Source: Gentiana macrophylla
Lineage: Eukaryota; Streptophyta; Magnoliopsida; Gentianales; Gentianaceae
Assembly (NCBI GenBank): GCA_026214975.1
Contig: JAOBSW010000744.1
Location: 124,001 to 188,000, forward strand
Length of the DNA: 64,000 nucleotides
Direction: 5' to 3'
Part shown: one piece after another, positions 1-11,221 of the stretch
Layout: each line of letters begins with the position of its first letter
How positions within the stretch are numbered: position 1 is the stretch's first letter
Notes under the pieces: model-generated
Seen by the model: the letters and a program-made list of their open reading frames with translations, nothing else
Database searches by the model: none
Told to the model about the DNA's origin: nothing
Translations under genes and position numbers: made by a program

Positions 1-3000
1 TCCGAGAGATTGATCCTCTCGGTAATTTTAGGATCCAATCCAGAGAGTTGAGATGTTCCAGCGACCTCGGCGAGCATAGGTTTAGCAAACAAGGTTGTCA
101 AGTTTCGATGGATGGAAGTGAATTCGTCTTTGAAACTTCTTTTTGCGATATTTCCAACCTTGATTCCCTCACATCTAGTATCGGATCATTCACGACATTT
201 TGAGTAGATGTGAAGTTTGAAGCAAGCGTAATGGCGATAGATTGTCTGCATTTTCATTTACCATTTTCATCGATTCTTCAAATCTTTCTTCTGTCTATCC
301 AGATTGAGTCCTTAATCTGTTGCATGTCATGCCTCACGATTCTTAACTCATTCAAAACTTCTACTGGTATCTCACAGTCATCCTTCCACCAGCAGCCTCA
401 TCAGCAGGCTCCTCAACATTGTATTGTAGCCTCTGATTGCTCACAACCAATGCCCAACTCCTATCCAATCCAGCAGGATTAGGTCCCTGATATTCTTCCA
501 AGATAGGATCAAGGGCTGGTTCTTCAAAAATAGGAACAAATTCCTGTGGTGGATATTCTCTTCTTCAGGCATCTGGAACTCCTCATCACTAAAGTCATAG
601 TCCAAAGAATTTGCTCATCCTCATTAATGCTATCTCTGCGACCATCTTTCCCTCGGTGGTCTTGTCTCCGGTGAGGCTCCACTACTGGCTGAGCCTCTTC
701 AAAGCAGGATTTCCTCCAAACCCAAAGTTTGTTCCAACCTTTGTCCAGGTGCTGTTTGAGACTCAGCAGCCTGTACCTCCTGTTCCAACCTGTGTCCAGG
801 TCCTGTTTGTAACTCAGCAACCTGTACCTCCTCTTCAACTCTCTGAGGATTGAATATAGCTTCATTATCCACTTGGAATCCTTCAGCATGACCAATCATG
901 GTAAGAATAATGGCTGTTTTGGTAAGAGTGCCCTCAAAGTCAAATCCATCTTGATATTCAATAGATGCATCTGAGCTGGCACTAGGTTCACTATAATCAG
1001 TAACCTTCTCTTCATCTAAATCCTCACTCTGTTCAGCTTCAGCTTGTGCTGTAGGCTCTACAACATGGAATGTAGAAGGTTCATAAGCTAGTCTACCAGC
1101 ACTCAAATTAATTCCTTCATTGATCAATGCTTCCAGATCATCCATGGTGAGATCCTGTAGATCCTTATCCAGCTCTCCAGTCTGCTGGCCCTCAGTAGAC
1201 TTACCAGTATCAGTGGACTGTTGGGCATGTTGTTCTATGATTACTGCAGTCCCACTGGTTCCTCCTGGTCCAGAGGGGAAATCTCCTCTAGAATCTGATG
1301 ATGAGGAAGAGTCATCATTGCCATCTCTTGGATCCCTAAACTTGATACCCTCTTCTTTCTGTTGTTCATCAAATAAGTCCATCAATCTGGATTGCAGCAG
1401 GGTGGTATCAACTAGGTCCAACAAATTTTCTACTCCTAACTTGTTAAAAGCCCATTCCTCAAAGTCTGTCATAGGTTCAGCAGCTGGCTTTTGTCTCTTG
1501 TAGAAACCAAACTTCCATTGGAAATAGTCAGCAATTTGCTGAAGTTTGGGATCTACATACTCTTATGTTTTATTCCTTTCTTTCACATGCCTTTCAAAGG
1601 GCATGAAAGATCTTCTAAGAGCAGCTTCAGTGCCTTGTTGACCTCCAAAGGTTGCAACAAGTAGATTCATTGTTTCTTCAACAGATGTTTCAAAGTCAGA
1701 GGTTCTTTGAGATTGTAAATTTGTACCTACTACTTCCATCTCAGACAACACTTGGTTCCCCTTGACGTACATGCTCATCAGGAGGGTTAGCAGCAGACCG
1801 CTCTTTCCCCTGAGTTCTTGCAACACTTGCAGGGTCTTCAACCATTTCTTCAACTACCACAACAGTTGAGTTCGGTGGTTTCTTTGTGGTACTTCAAAGA
1901 GATACTACAACAAAGCTCAGGGTCGGTGAGGCTGTATATCTCAAACATTGCTCAACAACAACCTATTCAAACTTGTGAGACTTGACAACCTCTTGGTGAG
2001 GAGTCGTAATTTCTCTGAGCTTGATGATAGTCAAGGGCTCAGCCTCAATAGCCTCTTCTTCCTCTTCTCTGATGCTTCTTCTGGGCTCTTTGTGCCTCCA
2101 AGTTTTTAGTTCTTTCCTTTTCCATGTTTCTGCTTTTGGACAATTTCTTTTCTCCTCTTGGAAAGGGTTCATCATCTTCTTCAACCACAGTAGACTTCCT
2201 TTTCTACTAGCTTCCTTCTCGTTGTTCCTCAAGATTTCAACAATGATTCTTCTTCTTGCAACAACAAAGAGGTCGGTAACCTCCATCGAACCTCTCACAG
2301 ACTCAATGATCTGTCTTTGTTTGCTTCCTTGTTCTTTTGAAGGCTTTAATACTTGATTATCTTCCTTGTTTCGCACCCTTTCTTTCTCAAAGCAGACTTT
2401 CTTTGGTGCAAGAGAGTTTAATCTGGTTTCTTTTAGTTTGCTTGACACTGCTCACCACCAAAGATCACCATCACCATCACTATCATTATCGCGGCAGCAG
2501 GTCAACAACATCTTCATCATCATCTAGACCCGGGAATAGCATAATCAATTTCCTTCTTGTATCTAGGCGATTGATCTTTTTCAGATGCTACATCAGGGAT
2601 TTCCAAATGATTCAGCAGGGTCTGAACCATCAATCCTAAGGGCAAGGCCTTGGATTTCCTTTTTCCCTCTTTTTCTTCCTTGGCTACCTTCTTCATGTAA
2701 TGAATGAAGTAACCAGCCCAATCAAACTTCATGCTCCTGCAGATAATCATCATCAACTCAATCTTGGGTCCAGATAGAGTGTCCATACTTCCAACCAGTC
2801 CAAGTATGTTCTTAGCAATGAGTTTGCTCAGTAGACTGTACTCATTCCCAATGTGTCTGCAATTGATGCCTGGAACAGATTTGGTGGCTTCATCTGTTTT
2901 GATTTGATCAACAAAAGCCATCTTGGACAGTCCCATTGCTTGAGGATTAAGCTGGACCATCCACCACTTCTTCAAATCCAAAACTTCCCTCGGCAGACTT

Positions 3001-3257
3001 GAGGAAATTTCTATATCTTGTCCATTCACAGCCGTTTTGAATGCTTCAGTTCCTTCCTTTATTTGAATGTTCCTCCAGAAACTGACAACATTTGTATATG
3101 AGATTGTCTCCAGTCTTATATTCAGCACATTCTCTAGACCAGCATATCTCCTTATTCTTCTACCAATGTTGATAGCTAAATCTGTTTTGTTTGCATCAAC
3201 AACGAAGCCTCTAACACTTTGGCTTGACTCAATCTGAACATCAACCTTTTCCGCCAT
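1..3257 (-). pseudogene. RetroA extra ORF 3' of pol (env-position protein of unknown function), broken
   Basis: The start is the ATG at 3257 (MAEKVDVQIE), which aligns with the starts in RetroB, RetroD and RetroE. The N-terminal ~250 residues (3257-2520) hold the conserved blocks INIGRRIRR, ISYTNVVSFW and MKFDWAGYFIHYMKKV. Next comes a lysine-rich, nuclear-localisation-like section (about 2450-1960), then an acidic middle with the block NLLDLVDTTLLQSRLMDLFD (1472-1340). The C-terminal coiled coil begins near 480 and continues off the window. Frameshifts separate the segments 3257-2520, 2448-1963, 1853-1563 and 1472-524, and many lie at CAG/CTG motifs and may be sequence errors. Position is like the 'env-like' ORF of Sireviruses, but I see no signal peptide, transmembrane helix or furin-type site, so envelope function is not supported. 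Confidence 0.8.
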
Positions 3258-3374
3258 TTGTATGAGAAGAATGAGATGGAGAAGATTGATTATGAATTTG
3301 TGTTCACACAGTGTGAAATTCGCAGTGATAAAGCAGATTTTGCAAGTAGAGAATCTGCTGTGTAACAGTCTGAA

Positions 3375-3462
3375 TATATAGACAGTGAGTAGTTGCAACT
3401 GTCATTGCACGTACATTGATCTCGACCACGATTAATCGAATAAATCTTTGTCTTAACACGTG
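3375..3462 (-). promoter_or_regulatory. RetroA candidate internal promoter (G-box + TATA) for the extra ORF
   Basis: A CACGTG G-box lies at 3457-3462 and a TATATA box at 3375-3380, about 77 bp further on in the minus direction. The extra-ORF ATG follows about 120 bp after the TATA box. The same two motifs at the same spacing occur in RetroB and RetroE. Promoter activity is inferred from motifs only. Confidence 0.5.
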
Positions 3463-3713
3463 GCCCATTACTCCTCCATAACGTTTGTAACCGTTGGATA
3501 GTGTTAATCGCGGTTATAAAGGATAAAATAAATATCCCGCTATCTGCTTTTTGACTTTAATAACTTTGGTGAATAACGTTCCATTCAAAGCAGGTAGTCC
3601 TCAACAGGTGGGCTCGTGATCTGGCGATAAAGTGCTTCAGCGACTGGCCGACAAAGTGACTCTTTGATTCTTGATTCCTTCTTGTTTTGTTCAATTGATA
3701 ATACAAGATGAGA

Positions 3714-3895
3714 TTTAATACCAATGACCCGATCATCAAGTGAGCTCACCCAACATGACAAAGACCAATCCCTTGGCAACCTCATTTGCTCAATTGTCCA
3801 AACATAAGTACATGGAATTGTTGATACCAATGACTAATCTGCTAAGTGAGCTCACCCAACATAGCAAAGACTAATCCCTTGGTGAATTCGATTAC
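3714..3895. repeat. RetroA post-pol spacer: paired ~60-bp direct repeats with GTGAGCTCAC palindromes
   Basis: Two copies of a block containing ACCAATGAC...GTGAGCTCACCCAACAT...CAAAGAC follow the pol stop. The perfect 10-bp palindrome GTGAGCTCAC sits at 3740-3749 and 3846-3855, 106 bp apart. The same pair occurs in RetroB, RetroD and RetroE. The rest of 3463-3907 is non-coding spacer. Confidence 0.8.
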
Positions 3896-3907
3896 ACATT
3901 GTGATTA

Positions 3908-6900
3908 TCAGTCAACTTTTATAATTCCAAGTTCAGTCCTTAATTTGGCAAACCTTTCACTATCAAGTGGTTTAGTGAAAATATCAGCAAGTTGATTTTC
4001 AGTAGGGATATATAGAACTACAAAATCTTTCTTTTCAACATGATCTCTTATAAAATGATGTCTCACATCAATGTGCTTGGTTCTTGAGTGCAAAACAGGA
4101 TTTTCTGTGATTGCAATTGCACTTGTGTTGTCACACATAATTGGAATTTCCTTTTCTTCAATTCCATAATCCCTTAATTGTTGTCTTAGCCATAGTACTT
4201 GTGCACAACAACTTCCAGCAGCTATATATTCAGCTTTAGCAGGGGAAGTTGATATTGAATTCTGTTTCTTCCTGAACCAGGAGACCAGTCTACTTCCCAT
4301 TAATTGACAGGTTCCTGTAGTGCTTTTTCTATCAATCTTGCATCCAGCATAATCAGAATCTGAGTAGGATATAACTTTGAAGCTTCCATCCTTGGAATAC
4401 CATATCCCTACTCCCAAAGTCTCATTTAGATACTTGAGAACTCTCTTGACTGCACCTACATGACTTTCTTTAGGTTTAGATTGAAATCTTGCACAAACAC
4501 CTACAGCAAAGGATATATCAGTCTGTTTGGCAAGAAGGTACATGTACAGACCGCCTATCATCCTTCCTCAGTATGAAGTCCGATCAACATCTTTGCCTTC
4601 TTTATCTTCATCCAATATGATGTTTGTACTCATTGGAGTTGATATCTTAGTGCTATTTTCCATACCAAACTTCTTCAGCAACTCCTTGGTACACTTGGTT
4701 TGATGAATGAAGATTCCATCTTTCATCTGTTTAACTTGAAATCCCAAAAAGTAGTTCATTTCTCCCATCATACTCATTGAATTTACTCTTCATTAGATTT
4801 GCAAACTTTTCACAAAGTAAATCATTTTCAGAACCAAAGATTATGTCATCAACATAAATCTGTATTCCAGCAGTCTTTGTCCCTTCACCGATTACGAAAA
4901 GTGTCTTGTCAATGGTGCCTTTTGTAAAACCATTATCCACCAAGAATTGAGATAGAGTCTCATACCATGCTCTTGGTGCTTGTTTCAATCCATAAAGTGC
5001 TTTGTTGAGTCTATACACTTTATCTTCTTGATCTTTAACTTCAAATCCAGGAGGTTGCTGTACATACACTTCCTCCTCTAGAATGCCATTCAGAAATGCA
5101 CTTTTGACAACCATTTGATATACTTTGAAGTTCTTAAATGCAGCATGTGCCAAGAATAATCTGATAGCTTCCAATCTTGCAACAGGTGCATAAGTTTCAT
5201 CAAAATCTATTCCTTCAGCTTGAGAATAGCCTTTTGCAACTAGTCTGGCCTTATTCCTTACAATGGTACCAGATTCATCAAGTTTATTTCTTTATACCCA
5301 CTTAGTACCAATGATATTTGCATGACTTGGCCTTTCAACTAGTGTCCAAACTTGATTTCTTTCAAATTCATTTAATTCTTCTTGCATAGCTATTATCCAA
5401 TCTGGATCTGAAATAGCTTCTTCAACAACTTTAGGTTCCATTTGAGATAGAAAACAAGTAAACATTGCTTCCAGTTGTCTTCTAGTCCTTACACTTTGCT
5501 GTACATTGCCAATAACTTGTTCAGCAGGGTGATTCCTTAACCATTGTGGATTCTGGTTAGTTTGAATATCATGAACCTCATCTTCAGTAGGGTCTGCTGT
5601 AGCTTCTTCAACAACAGGGGGTTCAGCAGATCCTTGAATTGCTTCAGTTGTTGCATCAGTAATGTCACCAGCAGGGTGTTCAGCAGGGGTAGAATCAGAA
5701 ACTTTTAAGTCATTGAATCTTTCCAAAACTTCAACACAATCTTGATCAGTGACTTGTTGATTCTCAGCAGGTTCACAATCTTTATCTTCCATACCAGTGA
5801 ACTTAGGTTCATCAAACACAACATGGATTGTTTCTTCATGTTTCAGTGACCTCTTGTTCACTACCCTGAATGCCTTGCTGACTGAAGAATATCCCAAGAA
5901 GATTCCTTCATCTGACTTTGGTTGGAATGTCTTCAAATGAACCTTGTGATTTAGGATAAAACACTTGCTTCCAAATGGATGGAAATAGGATATGTTTGGT
6001 TTCCTTCCATTCCAAATCTCATAAGGTGTCTTGCAGACTTCTTGTTCATCTGATGTTCTGCTTTTGTGTATAGCATCTTGTATTAATCTGCTTCACCCAA
6101 TATCTTTCAGTAGAAATGCTTCACATATCATTGTCCTTCCTGCTTCCTTTAAAGTCCTGTTTCTTCTTTCAAAGAACCCCATTTCTTTGAGGTGTACCAC
6201 AGCAATGACAAGTTGATGTAGTACAACATTTTGTTCACAGTATTCTCTTATAACTTTGTTGAGAAATTCAGCACCCTGATCTGATCTTATCTTTATTACT
6301 GTTAAACTTTTCTCATTTTGTAATCTCTTTAAAAGATTAGGCATGCTTTTGAGTGTCTCACTTTTCTTGTTCATAAATATCACCCAAGTGTACCTTGAAT
6401 AATCATTCACAACCACTAAAGTGTACTTCTTTCCTGTTACACTTGTTGGAGTTATTGGTCCAAATAGATCCATATGCATAAGCTCCAACACTCTATTAGT
6501 TGATTGTTTAGTCTTTGACTTGAAACTTGACTTTATTTGTTTACCCTGCTGACATGCATCACATATAGCATCCTTTTTGAATGTGATCTCAGGTAAAACA
6601 ATCACCAGCTTCTTCTTCACCAACTGATTTATATCATCAAAGTTTAAATGATTCAACTTCTTGTGCCATAACCAATTGAGTTCGAGACTTGGTATGCACA
6701 ATCAGCAGTGATTTACAGGCTGCGATGAGACCAATCCACAACATACATGTTTTGTTGTCTTCTACCAAACAAGTACAACTTGATCACCTCTTTCACTAAT
6801 GACAATACAGTTGTTTTTGTCAAAAGTGACCTTGTATCCCATGTCACGTAATTGTCGATGCTCTCGGCAAGTTGTAGTCCAATCCTTCCACATATGCAAC

Positions 6901-7070
6901 ATTCTTGATTGTAAGTCCATTTCGACAAGTGTGCCATATCCTCTTGTGTATCCAGTGTATTCTTGTTGCCAAAATTCACCCTTGGACCATCTTTTGGCAC
7001 AAAATTTGACAAAGCAGTGCTTATTCTTTGTCATATGTCTGGAACATCTCTTGTCAAAGTACCGGACACC
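3908..7070 (-). pseudogene. pol: RetroA pol: protease, integrase, reverse transcriptase, RNase H
   Basis: This polyprotein would cleave Gag-Pol, copy the element RNA into cDNA and integrate it. The protease region follows the gag junction at 7070 (frame-disrupted). The GAG-pre-integrase HHCC zinc motif (WLWHKKLNHL...CDACQQGKQ) is near 6680-6540. The integrase core shows MDLFGPI (near 6470) and RSDQGAEF (near 6285). RT blocks include [20 protein letters not shown] and the catalytic YVDD at 4856-4845. RNase H (4561-3908) carries YSDSDYAGCKIDRKSTTGT and ends GIIKVD-stop. Frameshifts or stops split it near 7030-6700, 6093, 5290, 5170, 4780 and 4565, so it is inactive as written. A Gly-to-Val-type change and lost DVKSAF aspartate (VVKSAF, near 5115) also hit the RT. 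Confidence 0.9.
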
Positions 7071-7083
7071 CTACAAAACAAAG

Positions 7084-9411
7084 TTAATGCATTTTAGGTA
7101 CCCAAACTCTGTTTGGGTCCATAGTGGTCGATAGTAAGCATGACTTTTGGTAAGTTTCCATAAGGTCTTCTCCTAAAAGTGTCATACTTTGGTTCATACA
7201 TGTATTCCACACATCCATAAGTTCTTCTGATAGGTTGTGTAGGATTCACATATGTTTTACGGCCTTTTGGTTTATAATCTTTGTTTGAAGTGATTTTTGA
7301 TGTTAGAAGCATTAGTATAACCATTTGTTTCTTTGTCTCGTAGGAACATTACCTGTAATATGGAGTCCGATGAGGTCCCTCGCTGAGACCTTTTATAAGT
7401 CCTCTCTTTGAGTCCTTTGTCGATTCCATTGCTTAGGTTTTACCCTAGCAAACATGGTTATATCTTGGTTGTTTCTATCAGCAGGTGCAGGAATATTCCA
7501 ATCATCATCAGTAGGGAACAGTCTACCTTTACCCCTGAGATAAGTATCCCTTGAATGATTAACATTTTTAGATTTGGGATTCTTATCTTTGGAATATTTC
7601 TGACCTTTACCTTTTTGTGGTCCAGCAGACTTGGTAGCAGGTCTGCTATCAGTAGGTCTAGAAGGTCCAGCAGTCCTATTTTTGGAATTGTTCCTTTTAT
7701 TAGGAGCTGTTGACTTTTTAGACTTCTGATTTTGCTTCCTTGAGGCATTCTCAGTAGGTTTTACTACCTCAGCAACCTTACTTGGAGTTGGATCTTGTGC
7801 TGGTACAAACTTAGGACCAATTCTGGTGCTAGGTTCATTAATCTTACTGGATCCACTCTTTTTGGATTGTTGAGTTCCAAATCCAAGCCCTGTCTTATCA
7901 CCATAAGGCTTTCCAGATTTGTATGCAGTAGTGGAGCAAGATGGTTCGGTAGATTCGAAGTGGGTCTTTGGATGATCGGCAGAGCTTACACCGATTCTCG
8001 TCCAACATCTTTTTCCTTACCTTTGAGAACTCTTAATTCAGCTTTCAATCTTCCAACTTCTAATTCAAGAGCTTCTTTTTTAGCCTTCACAATCTCATAA
8101 CCAGATTGTATTATCCTCAGTTGATTAAGGATGGCATCCAAAGCCTCAATATTATCAGAATTTCTAGGATTTGAACCACAAGTTGATTCACAATCACTTC
8201 CAGTAGGAGTATTGATTGATACAGTATTGTATACCTCCTCAGTTTCATCCATATTGGCCATCAAAGCATAATCCTCCATCTCAGCAACCAGTGCTGTGTC
8301 ATTTGAATCATTTCCCTTTTCAGATTCCACTTCATACCCTGATTCATCTTCAGCAACCATAGCCTTCTTGCCATGTCTTCTTTGTTGACTATTGGTCTTG
8401 ATGAGGTCGAGACAATCAGTCTAAAAATACAGAGCTTCTTGCGATTGAAGCAAAGATAATCGAGTTCCTTACTTTGTTTTAACTCAGGACATTGGAGTTT
8501 GAAGTGTCCTGGTTTCTTGCAATGAAAGCACTGAGATAGTCATTGTCTTTCTTTGATTCTTCTTTCTTTCAAGTAGGCCTTTTTTGTGAAGTTTCTTGAA
8601 GGGGCCTTTCCAGTCTTCATCATCATGATTTTCTTGCTCAGGAGGGCAATCTGCTCCTGCATTTCATCCAATGAGATCATCTTGTCCTCCAGATGTTTCT
8701 TCCACGATGTGAAGCGACCAATCTGATGGTCTTTGGGTCTTCTTTTTCAGTCTCAGGTACAAGCTTTTTGCTAAATTCATAAGCCTTGAGATCTGAAAAC
8801 AACTTGAAGGTGTCTTCTTCATGCAACTTTCTCATTTCTTCTATTGCAGTCACCTTCATTTTCCAAACATCTTTTGCAGGTAGAGCCTCCAAGATTTTGG
8901 TGTTTATTTCTTCTTTTGAATAACTTACACTCAGTAGGGTAAGTTCATCCAGAATTGCATTAAATCTTGATTCCATTTGCTCAATGGTTTCATTTGGCAG
9001 CATCTTGAACTTTTGGAACCTTTTTCTGGCCACACTGATTTTATTCTTCTTTATTGCATCAGTGCCTTCACAAATCAAATGTATCTTGTCCCAAAGTTCC
9101 TTTGCTATTTTGCAATCTTTAACCTTCATGTACATATTGCTATCCAATGTTCTGTAAATGATGTCAATAGCAATATTGTTGAGGTTTGCTCTTTTTCTGT
9201 CTTCTGCATTCCATTCTCTTTTTGGTTTAGGAATGTACTCAGTTGTATCACCCACTGTTATTGCCTTGGTAATCTCCAGTGGTCCATCAGTTAGTACATC
9301 CATCATCTCATCATGAGTTGCATCAAGGTAAGCCTGCATTCGACGTTCATACTCATCAAATTTATCTAAAGAACACATCAGCATAGTTCTAGCATACTGT
9401 GTGTTATCCAT
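7084..9411 (-). pseudogene. gag: RetroA gag (nucleocapsid/capsid polyprotein), broken
   Basis: The start is the ATG at 9411 (MDNTQYARTMLMCSLDKFDE), which lies just after the primer site and matches RetroD and RetroE. Residues 1-244 form the UBN2-type copia capsid region (WNAEDRKRANLNNIAIDIIY; LWDKIHLICEGTDAIKKNKI). The next part, which carries CCHC zinc knuckles in RetroD, is scrambled here (8676-8400). An acidic segment (8360-7986) and a basic, Gln/Pro-rich tail follow, ending PKMH-stop at 7084. The stop and frame change at the gag/pol junction are shared with other copies. Internal frameshifts cluster at CAG/CTG motifs. Confidence 0.85.
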
Positions 9412-9504
9412 GATGCAAGTCTTTGAAAATCAGTAACTTGAAAGAAAGTTTCAAAGAATTTTCACAAGCACAACAAGTAGGATTTCTTGAGTAAGGAAAC
9501 CTTT

Positions 9505-9516
9505 GCTCCGATACCA
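9505..9516 (-). other. RetroA primer binding site (initiator Met tRNA type)
   Basis: The minus strand reads TGGTATCGGAGC, one mismatch from the TGGTATCAGAGC expected for the 3' end of plant initiator Met tRNA. It begins two bases inside the 5' LTR, as usual for copia elements. Confidence 0.85.
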
Positions 9517-9518
9517 AT

Positions 9519-11221
9519 TGTTGGTCTCTTGAAAAGGCTTTGGTTAAGTTTAGAGGGGGTGAATAAACTTAACCCTTAAAACTTTGGAGTTAACAAAGTG
9601 CAACTTCGCCTGACTGCGATACTTGATGGTCTCTTTGAGACTTCGATGAGCCTGGCGATAAATGTAGTTCATCGATGGCGGTTGAGTTTCTTTGAATTTG
9701 TGCAAATGAATTATATCAAAATTAAGCCTTAATACTTGTCGTGAAATATGATACTAAGTATTAGATACTCATTAGTGCAAGTGTGTGATTTCGATTGCTA
9801 GATTCGAAGAGGTTGATGTGTAAAATAAACTAAGTGCGAGAATGTAAATCTTTGAAAGTAAATAGGCGAGATTTTATAGTGGTTCAGGTGGTGTAAACCT
9901 GTCGAGTCCACTCTTCTCTGTGATGTTGGAGGAAATTCACTAGAGATCTTTGATGTAGCTTTTACAAAGATTACTAAGATTGCTTGTCCTTCACCAATAA
10001 CTATGGCTTCACAAAGCTGGCCGGGAAAAGGTAGGATTGTTGCTCTGAGTCTTTCTTTGGTCCTTGAAGGGTAGGCTTGCCTCTTCACCAACTTCACCAC
10101 AAACAACGATCTTTCACACAAATTGTGCTTCTTTGTCTTGACGGAGTTTTTTATAAAATAAAGATTGAATCAAATAAATGATTTGAGATGCAGTGACTTG
10201 ATTAGGATGATATAATCAGCAGACTTTGCAGTGCTTCAAGTGTGTATGCTTGATGTAGCTTGAATGTAGAATACACTTGAAGAATTTCTCTAGATCGGTA
10301 GATTTAAGTTGATAGGTTCAAGCAGGTGTTTTTATTTCAAGTAATATCTCTACAAAGTTTGTTAATTTTCATCATCTTGTTTACGAGTTGAAAGTCCTCT
10401 ATTTATAGGCAAGAATGCATGTGACTTGTATTTGAAATTCAAATGTAACCGTTCCTTGTTTTTGTCCCATCGATTTGCATTTCGTCACTATTCATAGGAT
10501 CGACAATCGTCGAATTCCTTTTGTGATGCTGATCTGTCACCCTTTGACTGACTTATATCCAATGGATAATAATCTGAATCATCCCAACGTCTTTTTGATC
10601 TCAGCCTTTGATTTGATAGATAAGTCAGAGGTAGTTGGATGTCCTTATCCATGTAATCTTCTAATATAATCTTGAATTAATCGAGGTATGTCATCAGCAG
10701 GTTCATCAGTCTGCTGAGATACTAATCAGTCTGCTGAACTGCAATTTGTTGTGTATAAAATACAATGCAGCTGACTTCTTTTATCTAACTTTTATTTGTG
10801 AAGTTAGATTACACCTTTTTAATTATAACCAAGTTCCAAACATCATCCAACTTATGGAACTTAGACCTTGTACACAAGGTATATGTAATCAGTTTAGGTC
10901 ATCACAGACATGCCTAAATTCTGATTCCATATCCTTGACTATAATTACTAAGGTTGATCCCTTAGCCTCTCAGAATCGAGTTTGAGCCCCAGACCTTGGT
11001 CTTCAAAGAGGTTTCGACTAGTCTCTTGACCTATCTACCCTCATCGATATAGACCGGTCTCATTGATATGAATCGGCAGACCTTTCAAAGGCTTGTTTGA
11101 TCAAACCTATTTATGAATCAAACTCTAATAACCCTATACATTTGATCTAGACATCTTTTTGCCTTTGCACTATAACAGCTAGTCTGGCACTCATCATCAA
11201 AACATAGAAATAAGTCCAACA
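9519..11221 (-). repeat. RetroA 5' LTR (1703 bp)
   Basis: The LTR is bounded by TGTTGG at 9519 and CCAACA ending at 11221. It matches the LTRs of RetroE, the solo LTR and RetroD over nearly its whole length. It holds no ORF of note. A TATA box for element transcription (minus strand) lies at 10407-10400 (TATAAATA). Several short segments are disrupted at CAG/CTG relative to the other LTRs. Confidence 0.92.
10400..10407 (-). promoter_or_regulatory. TATA box in RetroA 5' LTR
   Basis: TATAAATA on the minus strand is flanked by the conserved context CCTATAAATAGAGG, seen at the same place in every complete LTR of this family. It would drive genomic RNA synthesis toward gag. Confidence 0.65.

Larger units (their letters stand above)
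1..11221 (-). mobile_element. RetroA: Ty1/copia (Sirevirus-like) LTR retrotransposon, 3' end outside window
   Basis: Read on the minus strand, the element runs 5' LTR (11221-9519), primer binding site, gag, protease-integrase-RT-RNase H, spacer, then a large extra ORF that leaves the window at base 1, so the 3' LTR is not seen. The integrase-before-RT order assigns it to Ty1/copia. A third ORF after RNase H is typical of the Sirevirus lineage. The right flank, after CCAACA at 11221, begins AGTAA and continues directly into the integrase gene of a second, oppositely oriented copy (RetroB). RetroA therefore jumped into RetroB, and the matching AGTAA should lie left of the window together with RetroB's 5' half. 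Confidence 0.93.

Noticed and set aside
1..3257. Calling the extra ORF a true viral envelope gene
   Set aside because: Only its position supports this; no signal peptide, membrane anchor or cleavage site is visible in any of the five copies.
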